55,962 nt of DNA from assembly GCF_049319665.1 (NCBI RefSeq), contig NZ_JBMOUD010000021.1, positions 1 to 55,962 on the forward strand. Reading direction: 5' to 3'. Positions 16,299 to 24,608 of this stretch are shown in pieces; position 1 is the stretch's first letter, and every line of letters begins with the position of its first letter. This DNA is from JBMOUD01 sp049319665 (GTDB lineage: Bacteria > Pseudomonadota > Gammaproteobacteria > Enterobacterales > Enterobacteriaceae). Below the pieces are notes generated by a model. That model saw only the letters and a list, made by a program, of their open reading frames with translations, was not told the origin of the DNA and ran no database searches. Position numbers and translations under genes: made by a program.

Positions 16299-17003
16299 TT
16301 AGGCTTTTCTCTGCTGGCAAGCCCGCAATACATACTCATTATGATTGCCTTGCACCTGAGCAATACGATTGTCTCGCTCGCACTCCCAGTCGGTCACCGG
16401 ATATTGGCGGTCCCAGGCGGTAAATAGCTGAGTCTGCTGGCGAGATAAAGGTAACTGATAACGGTCGCGCATATAAAAATAGGTGCGCGCAATGGCACCG
16501 CGAGCGCGGGCCGGTGGCTCGGCAACTTTGTTTTTAAAATCGATTTTCATATCGCAACGCCCGTATTGATCCGCGGGCCCGTTCCATTGGCCGTACATAA
16601 AATTATTACGGTCGCCGTTCACTTCGCCAATAGCAGGTTGCAGGTTATGCAGGTCATCTTCTATTTGGCGATAACCCGGGTCTTTGGCGCAGTTTTTGCG
16701 TCCACCATTTTGCCAGCACTGGCGCAGATGACCAAACTGCCAGGCAGGCATCACATGTTCCCACTCAATACGATTAGCCCGCTGCTGGCCTTTACGCGTC
16801 TGATAACCGCAAGATTGTAAATCTGGCGTGCCTTTCTTACCCTGCCAATTTACCTGACAGCCGCAGTAAAACTCTTGGGCATCTTGATTGATTTTCACCG
16901 CCTCGGCTTTTGCCTGCGTGAAATTATTGATGGGCTTGGCTAGCGCATTGACTGAGGTTGATAGGCTAAGTGCGAGGATAAAAAAGTGAATTTTGCGAGA
17001 CAT
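16299..17003 (-). CDS. endA: Periplasmic endonuclease I EndA
   Basis: The 234-residue secreted nuclease has a signal peptide (about residues 1-22, MSRKIHFFILALSLSTSVNA). The mature domain holds the endonuclease I signatures NRIEWEHVMPAW and DLHNLQPAIGEVNGDRNN, and several cysteines suit periplasmic disulfides. EndA cuts double-stranded DNA non-specifically in the periplasm. The sprT-endA-rsmE order is as in E. coli. Confidence 0.96.
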   Translation of the reverse strand: MSRKIHFFILALSLSTSVNALAKPINNFTQAKAEAVKINQDAQEFYCGCQVNWQGKKGTPDLQSCGYQTRKGQQRANRIEWEHVMPAWQFGHLRQCWQNGGRKNCAKDPGYRQIEDDLHNLQPAIGEVNGDRNNFMYGQWNGPADQYGRCDMKIDFKNKVAEPPARARGAIARTYFYMRDRYQLPLSRQQTQLFTAWDRQYPVTDWECERDNRIAQVQGNHNEYVLRACQQRKA

Positions 17004-17112
17004 ATTCCAAAACGACCTGATAAAGCAAAGGGGGGCAGGGTAACGGATGTCAGGCGGTGTGACAATCAGGAATAAGGCTATTTTTATCCATAAAACTCAA
17101 CGGGTAAGCGGA

Positions 17113-17619
17113 TTAAGTAAGCTTAAAACGCAATATTTCTCCACAGCGACGGCAGCGATATTCAGCTTCTTTACGCAGTACGCGGTTATGACGGCGGATA
17201 GTCAGTTGATGATCCCCGCAGCCGCATAAGTAGGGATAGGTTTTACTCTGTACAGAGGAGATTTCAAATTGGTGGGTACGACTGGCCGACACGCCCAGCA
17301 CTTGCTCCATCATCCACTGCCACTCTTTACCATGCGGCGCGGCTTTGCGACCAAAACGGCGATACACCAGTAAATGTGCCAGCTCATGCGGTACCACTTC
17401 ATCAATAAACTGCTGCTGATTTTCCTGCAACAACACCGGATTAAGGCGGATTTTCCAGTCTTGCAGCCAGGCCGTTCCCGCTGTAGTACCGCGTTGCTGA
17501 TAAGAAACGTCCGGCTCAGGGTAATCAGTACCCAGAGCCTGATTAGCAAGCTGGAGTTTCTCACGCAGACAGCGCATGACGGCTTGCTGCAAGGCAATAG
17601 GAAGGCGAATATTTTTCAT
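17113..17619 (-). CDS. sprT: SprT family zinc metalloprotease-like protein
   Basis: The 168-residue protein is SprT (E. coli length 165). The zinc motif HELAH covers residues 78-82, and a C-terminal zinc-ribbon-like set of cysteines (CGCGDHQ and CRRCGE) is present. The start at 17619 (MKNIRLPIALQQAVMR) matches the family. An earlier ATG at 17739 would run into repeat DNA and is rejected. The repeat element ends 58 bp upstream of this start, so the sprT promoter must lie in or beside the repeat. Its physiological role in enterobacteria is not well defined. Confidence 0.93.
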   Translation of the reverse strand: MKNIRLPIALQQAVMRCLREKLQLANQALGTDYPEPDVSYQQRGTTAGTAWLQDWKIRLNPVLLQENQQQFIDEVVPHELAHLLVYRRFGRKAAPHGKEWQWMMEQVLGVSASRTHQFEISSVQSKTYPYLCGCGDHQLTIRRHNRVLRKEAEYRCRRCGEILRFKLT

Positions 17620-17677
17620 TTCAGCATTATAAAGGGGATCAGTTTTTAGAAAACTAGGAAAATTAAAATTAGTTTTA

Positions 17678-18333
17678 AATCTAGACCGAGATTTTGGCGG
17701 TTTTTTAAAACCAGAACGGTGAATTTTTCGGCTTATCAAATGCAGTGTTCAATTTGGCATTGCAGCCGAAGCCGCCATAAGGGTAGCGCGCTACCCTTAA
17801 GAATCCCGCGCTTTTTTGATACTTAAACATCGCATCCAGCGGAGGCCATGTTTCAGAAACTTCCGTGATAGCGCCAATTTCATCCCTTCGGGATGCCCGG
17901 CTGCGGGATTCGAGCCAATGATAAAACTATTGTCTCTCACCACTTGCCGGTGAAATTTTGAGGGCGCTTAGCGGCTTTTAAATCAAGTTCAAAGGCAACG
18001 GCTGTTTAGTTTTTGACGTAAAAAGGTTGGTGGCGCACTAAAAATTTCACTGACGAGTGGTGGAGAGACGGCGAGCGTTTTTAGCGAGCAGGCTCGAACC
18101 CGAGGAAGGGATGGCGGAGCCATGAAATTTGCGCCTGTCACTGTAGTACCTGAAACATGACCTCCCTTAGAGCAAGTGCTTAAGTAGCAAAAAAGCGCGG
18201 GAAGCCAGAAGGGACGGCGCTTACCGTCCCTTCGGTCGGTTTAGGCTGCGGGGTACTATTGAGAACCGCAGCTGATAAACCGAAATATTCACTGTTCTGG
18301 TTTTAGAAACCGCCCAAATCTCGGTCCAGATTT
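17678..18333. repeat. Large inverted-repeat element, copy A
   Basis: About 656 bp bounded by inverted termini: AAATCTAGACCGAGATTTTG at 17678 and its near-complement ending at 18333. It is internally imperfectly palindromic. TCCAGCGGAGGCCATGTTTC (about 17835) recurs inverted near 18149-18166, and the CTCACCACT region recurs inverted as GAGTGGTGGAGAG at about 18055-18067. Hairpins include CATCCC-TTC-GGGATG (17881-17895) and GAAGGGACGG-CGCTTA-CCGTCCCTTC (18208-18233). No credible gene is inside. Confidence 0.85.
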
Positions 18334-18747
18334 AAAAAAACGCATTCAATGACGTGGTCTTGGCTTTTTAAATCAACAGAAAATAGAAAGTTAGAGGCAA
18401 AGGCAGTTTTTACTTTTGAATTAAAAAGCCAGCGAGGCGCGCTCGAAATGGCGCTGAAGGAGAGGTGAGAAATCGCGAAGTGTTTATTGAGCGAGTCCGA
18501 ATCCCGACTGAAGGGACTGCGGAGCAGCGACATTTGCGCCTATCGTAGAGGCACCTGAAACATAGCCTCCGCTGGACTGGATATTGAAGTGGCAAAAAAG
18601 CGCGGGAAGCCGGAAGGGGCGGCGCTTACCGCCCCTTCGGTCGGTTTAGGCTGCGGGCTACTATTGAGAACCGCAGCTGATAAACCGAAATATTCACTAT
18701 TCTGCTTTTAGCGGTTTTAGAAACCGCCAAAATCTCGGTCTAGATTT
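18334..18747. repeat. Large inverted-repeat element, copy B (truncated)
   Basis: The right-hand part repeats copy A closely, for example 18590-18747 against 18185-18333. It includes the hairpin GAAGGGGCGG-CGCTTA-CCGCCCCTTC (18613-18638), whose two arms differ from copy A by compensating changes. The left part is more diverged and shorter. The right terminus reaches into the galP stop codon (18746-18748). Confidence 0.8.
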
Positions 18748-20146
18748 ATTCGTCCCCGATGGATTTCAACGGCTTACCAGCCATCAAATTAGCCTCTATA
18801 TGCTCCAATGAAACGTTTTTCGTTTCAGGAATCAACGCCATGGTAATGAAGATAAATACGATGTTCAGCGCACCATAAACCCAGAAGGTATTCGCGTTGC
18901 CCAGGCTGTCGAGCATGGTCAGGAAGGTCGCACCGACGATCATATTGGCAATCCAGTTGGTTGCGGTAGAGACGGTGATACCAAAATCGCGGCCTTTCAA
19001 CGGTTGGATCTCTGAACACAGCACCCAAATCAGCGGGCCGGCGCTCATGGCGAAACCAACGATAAACATCAGCAACATGGCAACGGCGAAGTATTTCTCG
19101 GTGACAGAATCAATGCCAATGTGCAGCATGGAACCTAACACGCCCATGCCAATCGCCATCACCAGGAAGCCCAGTTTCAGCGTAGGTTTACGGCCCCAAC
19201 GGTCAACCAGGCCGATGGCGATAAAGGTCGCTAATACGTTAACCAGACCAACGATAACCGTGCCCCACATCTGTTGAGAGGTGCTGGCGAAACCGGCGAT
19301 ACCGAAGATTTTTGGCGCGTAATACATGATGACGTTCATACCGGTGAACTGCTGCATCACTTGCAACAGAACGCCGAGGTAAACGGCACGACGGAAATTC
19401 TTGTTACTAGTGAACAGCGCCCAGCCGCCCTGTTTTACTTTCAGGCTTTCGCGGATCTCATCCAGCTCTTTCTTTGCCTGCTCGCTGGTATCACGCAGTT
19501 TTTCTAACACACGTCGTGCTTTGTCATTATTGCCGCGAGCTGCCAGCCAACGCGGGCTATCGGGCAGGAAGAACACACCGATCAGTAATAACAGTGCAGG
19601 GATGGTAATAACGCCCAGCATCCAGCGCCATGCGCCGCTGTAGCTAAAGCCGGTATCAGACAAATAGGCGGCGAGAATACCGATGGTGATCATGAGCTGA
19701 TACATGGAGATCATGCTGCCGCGAATTTTTTCTGGTGCGATTTCAGACAGATAAATTGGTGCGGTATAAGAAGCAATACCCACCGCTAGCCCTAATAATA
19801 CGCGCGCGAAGATCAATACTTCGGTGTTAGGGGCTAAAGCTGAGCAAAGTGAACCTATCACGAATAGCACGGCACCAATCATCAGGCTGTATTTACGCCC
19901 AAGACGGAAGTTCAGCCAGCCGCTGCCAACGGCACCCACCGCGGCGCCAAACATCATTGAGCTGACTACCCACTCTTGTTCATGGCTGGTAATTTGGAAT
20001 TCATGGCCGATAAACGGCAGAGCCCCTGCAATAACACCGATATCGAGTCCAAACAGCAGGCCGGCTAAAGCGGCGAGAAAGCAGACAAAAAAAGTCACGC
20101 TTTTGTTTGACCGTTTCCCTGACTTGTAGGTCGTTGAGTTACTCAT
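18746..20146 (-). CDS. galP: Galactose:proton symporter GalP (MFS)
   Basis: The 466-residue, 12-span sugar porter is nearly colinear with E. coli GalP (FFVCFLAALAGLLFGLDIGV, then QITSHEQEWVVSSMMFGAAV). Sugar-porter signatures are present: GRKYSLM after span 2, PESPR-like PDSPRW, DRWGRKPT, and PETKNVSLEHIE at the end. It takes up galactose and glucose with protons across the inner membrane. Its stop codon coincides with the terminus of the repeat element downstream. A GalR-like operator candidate lies about 270 bp upstream. Confidence 0.95.
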   Translation of the reverse strand: MSNSTTYKSGKRSNKSVTFFVCFLAALAGLLFGLDIGVIAGALPFIGHEFQITSHEQEWVVSSMMFGAAVGAVGSGWLNFRLGRKYSLMIGAVLFVIGSLCSALAPNTEVLIFARVLLGLAVGIASYTAPIYLSEIAPEKIRGSMISMYQLMITIGILAAYLSDTGFSYSGAWRWMLGVITIPALLLLIGVFFLPDSPRWLAARGNNDKARRVLEKLRDTSEQAKKELDEIRESLKVKQGGWALFTSNKNFRRAVYLGVLLQVMQQFTGMNVIMYYAPKIFGIAGFASTSQQMWGTVIVGLVNVLATFIAIGLVDRWGRKPTLKLGFLVMAIGMGVLGSMLHIGIDSVTEKYFAVAMLLMFIVGFAMSAGPLIWVLCSEIQPLKGRDFGITVSTATNWIANMIVGATFLTMLDSLGNANTFWVYGALNIVFIFITMALIPETKNVSLEHIEANLMAGKPLKSIGDE

Positions 20147-20208
20147 CTTGCCTCCAAAATGACAAAAATACTTACTTTGCTATGTTATTTAGCCTGACTG
20201 CATCAGAA

Positions 20209-20226
20209 AGTGCGCCAGGTCACACT
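20209..20226 (-). promoter_or_regulatory. Possible CRP site upstream of galP
   Basis: On the minus strand the sequence reads AGTGTGACCTGGCGCACT: a perfect TGTGA half-site, six bases, then a partial TCACA. It lies about 65-80 bp before the galP start. CRP control would fit a sugar porter, but only one half-site is good. Confidence 0.35.
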
Positions 20227-20411
20227 GTTGTAATCGCTTACATTTATCGCACTCATAGCCACTCATCTCTATTGAGAAATGTGCGGTACAGGGAAACGGG
20301 GAAAGGTGAGCGGCGAAGAGTAATAATTCATTGTTTGAAGCAAATCAATAAATTCTTACTTCGGCCAGCTTGACTATTATTCTAATAGACTAATTTATAG
20401 AGTGTAATTTC

Positions 20412-20427
20412 ATGAAAACGGTTTCAT
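20412..20427. promoter_or_regulatory. LacI/GalR-type operator candidate
   Basis: ATGAAAACGGTTTCAT is a near-perfect palindrome with a central CG, the shape of LacI/GalR-family operators. On the minus strand a TATAAA lies about 12 bp downstream (about 20394-20399), so the site could overlap a galP promoter. The regulator is inferred from galP being the likely target. Confidence 0.4.
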
Positions 20428-20454
20428 CAATCTTAGTGATTGGTGATAACAGGG

Positions 20455-20484
20455 CAAAAAAAACCTGCCGCAGAGGGCAGGTTT
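20455..20484 (-). terminator. Intrinsic terminator of metK
   Basis: AAACCTGCC (20461-20469) pairs with GGCAGGTTT (20476-20484). The A-run before it on the + strand gives a T-run after the hairpin on the minus strand. It follows the metK stop directly. Confidence 0.85.
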
Positions 20485-20511
20485 AGTCGAACTGTACAGA
20501 CTAAGCAGAGA

Positions 20512-21663
20512 TTAACGTGCAGCGGCTTCGCGCAGCAGTTCAGCTTTGTCAGTTTTTTCCCAAGGGAAGTGCTCGCGACCAAAGTGACCATAAGCTGCGG
20601 TCTCTTGGTAGATTGGGTGCAGCAGGTCCAGCATCTGGATCAAACCGTATGGACGCAGGTCGAAGAACTCACGCACCAACAGAGTCAGTTTCTCGTTAGA
20701 AACTTTACCGGTACCGAAGGTTTCCACCATGATAGAGGTAGGTTCCGCTACGCCGATAGCGTAAGAAACTTGGATCTCACAACGGTCAGCCAAACCGGCA
20801 GCAACGATGTTTTTCGCCACATAACGCGCGGCATAAGCTGCTGAACGGTCAACTTTTGATGGATCTTTACCAGAGAACGCCCCGCCACCGTGACGAGCCA
20901 TACCGCCGTAGGTATCAACGATGATTTTACGACCGGTCAGGCCGCAGTCACCCATTGGCCCGCCGATAACGAAACGGCCGGTTGGGTTGATGAAATATTT
21001 GGTAGACGCATTCAGCCATTCGGTCGGTAGAACGGGCTTGATGATCTCTTCCATTACCGCTTCTTGAAGGTCTTTCAGAGCGATATCTTCAGCATGCTGG
21101 GTAGACAGAACAACCGCATCAATACCAACGATTTTACCTTCGTCGTATTGGAAGGTTACCTGGCTTTTCGCATCCGGGCGCAGCCAAGGCAGCGTGCCAG
21201 ATTTGCGAACTTCTGACTGACGTTTTACCAAACGGTGCGCGTAGGTCACAGGCGCTGGCATTAACACGTCGGTCTCGTTGGTGGCATAACCAAACATCAA
21301 ACCTTGGTCGCCCGCACCTTGTTCTAACGGATCGGCGCGATCTACACCCTGATTGATATCTGGTGATTGCTTACCAATCGCGCTCAATACGGCGCAAGAA
21401 TTGGCATCAAAGCCCATTTCGGAATTGACATAGCCAATCTCACGAATGGTCTGGCGGGTGATTTCTTCAACGTCAACCCAAGCGCTGGTGGTGACTTCAC
21501 CGCCAACTAAAACCATGCCGGTTTTGACATAGGTTTCACACGCCACGCGTGCTTTTGGGTCTTGCTTTAAAATCGCGTCGAGAACGGCGTCAGAGATTTG
21601 GTCTGCGATTTTATCTGGATGTCCTTCGGATACAGATTCGGACGTAAACAGGTGTTTAGCCAT
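20512..21663 (-). CDS. metK: S-adenosylmethionine synthase MetK
   Basis: The 383-residue protein makes SAM from methionine and ATP in the cytosol. Signatures are SEGHPDKIADQISD (residues 12-25), GAGDQGLMFGYAT (about 116-128) and GGGAFSGKDPSKVDRS (about 260-275). The strong codon bias is that of a highly expressed gene. It is divergent from speA across an 872-bp gap and convergent with nothing; galP follows in the same direction after its own terminator. Confidence 0.98.
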   Translation of the reverse strand: MAKHLFTSESVSEGHPDKIADQISDAVLDAILKQDPKARVACETYVKTGMVLVGGEVTTSAWVDVEEITRQTIREIGYVNSEMGFDANSCAVLSAIGKQSPDINQGVDRADPLEQGAGDQGLMFGYATNETDVLMPAPVTYAHRLVKRQSEVRKSGTLPWLRPDAKSQVTFQYDEGKIVGIDAVVLSTQHAEDIALKDLQEAVMEEIIKPVLPTEWLNASTKYFINPTGRFVIGGPMGDCGLTGRKIIVDTYGGMARHGGGAFSGKDPSKVDRSAAYAARYVAKNIVAAGLADRCEIQVSYAIGVAEPTSIMVETFGTGKVSNEKLTLLVREFFDLRPYGLIQMLDLLHPIYQETAAYGHFGREHFPWEKTDKAELLREAAAR

Positions 21664-22384
21664 TATCTTCTTTACCTTTCATGCGACGGGTGAAAAATTT
21701 CTGCATTACGGCGGATGAGAGCGGCCGAAGAGATACCTGCAATGTTGGCGGCTGGAACATAGCACAGTCGCTAAACATGATGGCAGGGCAGAGCTCAAAA
21801 GCAGTTTGACGGTTAATCCGATTGGACGGATTAACATCTGGATGGCTATTCTAGGATAGCTCTTAATGCGATTACCAGCGCTTTTTTACAATCGGCTTAT
21901 GCATATTGTGCCGATTTCCCGAGAAATTCACGCTTAGAAACAGCTTCGAGGGCAATTTCATTTTGCATTTAGACGGTGTTGTCGGTATAAACAGCGCGCG
22001 CTGTTGGATTTAATAATGCAGTGTATTCCAGTAATTACTGTTTACTTAGGTTCGATTGCCCGCTCGTGTCGCGTGGCACGTGTGGAGGTGGTGAGGTTAA
22101 TGACCTACTTTTTACCGCTTGTTACATTCCAACAATCCTCTAAGCAGATGCTTTTACTTTCTGCTGCACGCCATTCTGAAAAATTTCTGTCATCTAACAG
22201 ATGTTATAAACGGTTGTCCGCAACGCTTGCTCATTATAGACAGCCCAGCAGCCGACATCTGAGCGCTACACAAGATTCCCGGGCCGGTTAACGCCATCAC
22301 CCTGAAAAATATTGTTGTAGCTTGCAGATAAGTGGAGCCTTTGCTCCATGTGTTCTCCTGACCCGTTTCGCGGAGTCTGACAAC
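21664..22384. other. metK-speA divergent regulatory region
   Basis: No gene is seen. An inverted repeat TTAATCCG/CGGATTAA (21813-21820 and 21827-21834) sits in a stretch that on the minus strand reads as loose, tandem MetJ-box-like octamers (AGATGTTA, ATCCGTCC), about 150 bp before metK. MetJ control of metK is known in E. coli, but these boxes match the consensus only at about 5 of 8 positions. Confidence 0.35.
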
Positions 22385-22543
22385 GTGATTCACAATTATA
22401 TGAAAGAGCCATCCTCATTGAGCGATGTGTTACGGGATTTTCTTGTACCTTCGTTTAGCCAGTTTGGGTTGTTCTGGTCTATTGTTACTGTGCTAGTGGC
22501 TGGCCATGTTGTCAGTGTAAAAAAAGGGCTTAATTATGTCTGA
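22385..22543 (+). CDS. Possible short leader ORF overlapping speA
   Basis: A 52-residue frame starts with GTG at 22385, with GGAG 9 nt upstream. It ends with TGA at 22541-22543, overlapping the speA start by 8 bp (ATGTCTGATG). The product has one hydrophobic span (SQFGLFWSIVTVLVAGHVVS). The position is that of the small gene yqgB in E. coli, but I see no convincing sequence similarity. Since speA has a poor ribosome binding site of its own, translational coupling is plausible. This is a tentative call. Confidence 0.35.
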   Translation: MIHNYMKEPSSLSDVLRDFLVPSFSQFGLFWSIVTVLVAGHVVSVKKGLNYV

Positions 22544-24515
22544 TGACATGCACTCCCACCGTCCGTCACATGCGGGCGAATCTGTTTCTCTACGCTCCAT
22601 GCAGGAGGTTGCCGTGAATGACCGTGATGCTAGCAAAATGCTGCGCACCTACAATGTTGCTTATTGGGGCAACAACTATTATGACGTTAACGAGTTAGGT
22701 CATATCAGCGTCTGCCCAGACCCTGATGAGCCTGCTGCGCGTGTTGATTTGGCTAAGTTGGTCAAAGAGATGCAAGAGCAGGATGGTCAACGTCTGCCGG
22801 CGCTTTTTTGTTTTCCACAAATTCTTCAACACCGTCTGCGCTCGATTAACGCCGCGTTTAAACGTGCGCGTGACTCTTTTGGCTACGAGGGTGATTATTT
22901 CCTGGTATACCCAATCAAGGTTAACCAGCACCGCCGCGTGATTGAATCACTGGTGGAATCAGGCGAGCCATTAGGACTGGAAGCTGGCTCGAAAGCTGAG
23001 CTAATGGCGGTACTGGCCCATGCTGGCATGACCCGTTCGGTGATCGTCTGTAACGGCTATAAAGACCGTGAATATATTCGTTTGGCGCTGATCGGTGAAA
23101 AGCTGGGCCACAAGGTCTATCTGGTTATCGAAAAGATGACCGAGATTAAGCTGGTACTCGAAGAAGCTGAACGTCTGAACGTGATCCCTCGTTTGGGTGT
23201 GCGTGCGCGTCTGTCCTCGCAAGGTTCTGGCAAATGGCAGTCTAGCGGTGGCGAAAAATCCAAATTTGGCCTGGCCGCTTCGCAAGTGCTGCAACTGGTT
23301 GAGATGCTGCGTTCCGCTGGACGCTTGGAAAGTCTGCAACTGCTGCACTTCCACTTAGGTTCACAGCTGGCGAATATCCGTGATATCTCCACCGGCGTAC
23401 GTGAATCTGCGCGTTTCTATGTTGAGTTGCATAAGCTGGGCGTGAATATTCAGTGCTTTGACGTCGGCGGCGGTTTGGGTGTCGATTATGAAGGCACGCG
23501 TTCCCAATCTGATTGCTCGGTTAACTATGGCCTGAACGAATATGCCAACAACGTTATCTGGGGCATCGGCGATGCGTGTAATGAGCATGGCTTGCCGCAT
23601 CCAACGGTGATCACAGAATCAGGTCGTGCGGTGACCGCGCACCATACGGTGTTGGTCTCTAACGTTATCGGCGTTGAGCGTAATGAGTTCCGTGAACCCG
23701 TTGCGCCAGAAGATGACGCGCCGCGCGCACTTGGCAGCCTGTGGGACACCTGGAATGAAATGCATGACCCGGAAAATCGCCGCTCATTACGCGAATGGCT
23801 GCACGACAGTCAGATGGATTTGCATGACGTTCACAGCCAATATGCACACGGGATTTTGGATTTGACTCAGCGCGCTTGGGCTGAAGATATCTATCTGAAT
23901 ATTTGCAACATGATTCAGGATCAACTGGATCCAAGTAATCGTGCGCACCGTCCGATTATCGACGAACTGCAAGAGCGTATGGCGGATAAACTGTACGTTA
24001 ACTTCTCGCTGTTCCAGTCAATGCCGGATGCGTGGGGCATTGATCAACTGTTCCCGGTATTGCCACTCGAAGGGCTGGATAAACCGCCGGTTGGACGCGC
24101 TGTACTGCTGGATATTACCTGTGATTCTGATGGTACTATCGATCATTACATCGATGGTGATGGCGTGGCGACCACCATGCCAATGCCGCCATATGATCCG
24201 GAAAATCCTCCGTTGTTGGGCTTCTTCATGGTTGGGGCATATCAGGAAATTCTGGGGAATATGCACAACTTGTTCGGTGATACCTCTGCGGTTGATGTTT
24301 TCGTCTTCCCTGACGGCACCGTTGAAGTACAGCAATCTGACGAGGGTGATACCGTGGCAGATATGCTCGAATACGTGCAGTTGGATCCAAATGTCCTGCT
24401 GAGCCGTTTCCGTGATCAGGTAAAACAGACTGACTTGGATGCTGAACTGCAAGCGCAGTTTGTGGAAGAGTTTGAATCTGGTCTATATGGCTACACTTAT
24501 TTAGAAGACGAGTAA
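22536..24515 (+). CDS. speA: Biosynthetic arginine decarboxylase SpeA
   Basis: The 659-residue PLP enzyme converts arginine to agmatine, the first step of the agmatine route to putrescine. PLP lysine K128 lies in YPIKVNQHR. The glycine-rich phosphate-binding motif DVGGGLGVDYEG follows, and the C-terminal PLP barrel and beta domains are complete to YGYTYLEDE. The start MSDDM matches E. coli. A terminator follows, and the agmatinase gene speB, its usual next neighbour, is about 3.9 kb away because of an inserted autotransporter gene. Confidence 0.97.
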   Translation: MSDDMHSHRPSHAGESVSLRSMQEVAVNDRDASKMLRTYNVAYWGNNYYDVNELGHISVCPDPDEPAARVDLAKLVKEMQEQDGQRLPALFCFPQILQHRLRSINAAFKRARDSFGYEGDYFLVYPIKVNQHRRVIESLVESGEPLGLEAGSKAELMAVLAHAGMTRSVIVCNGYKDREYIRLALIGEKLGHKVYLVIEKMTEIKLVLEEAERLNVIPRLGVRARLSSQGSGKWQSSGGEKSKFGLAASQVLQLVEMLRSAGRLESLQLLHFHLGSQLANIRDISTGVRESARFYVELHKLGVNIQCFDVGGGLGVDYEGTRSQSDCSVNYGLNEYANNVIWGIGDACNEHGLPHPTVITESGRAVTAHHTVLVSNVIGVERNEFREPVAPEDDAPRALGSLWDTWNEMHDPENRRSLREWLHDSQMDLHDVHSQYAHGILDLTQRAWAEDIYLNICNMIQDQLDPSNRAHRPIIDELQERMADKLYVNFSLFQSMPDAWGIDQLFPVLPLEGLDKPPVGRAVLLDITCDSDGTIDHYIDGDGVATTMPMPPYDPENPPLLGFFMVGAYQEILGNMHNLFGDTSAVDVFVFPDGTVEVQQSDEGDTVADMLEYVQLDPNVLLSRFRDQVKQTDLDAELQAQFVEEFESGLYGYTYLEDE

Positions 24516-24545
24516 GTCTTACTGAATATCGGTAAGCGTATTGAA

Positions 24546-24571
24546 AATGTGGGGGAATCATCCCCCACATT
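24546..24571. terminator. Hairpin between speA and the autotransporter gene
   Basis: AATGTGGGGGA (24546-24556) pairs perfectly with TCCCCCACATT (24561-24571). It lies between two convergent gene ends and probably serves both. Confidence 0.65.
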
Positions 24572-24608
24572 ACTATGGCGAGAAAAGCTGCTCAAAAGCT
24601 GCTGCGAC

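Noticed and set aside
18303..18595. Open frames on the minus strand inside repeat copy B
   Set aside because: Same reason: they follow the conserved repeat and do not resemble any protein family.
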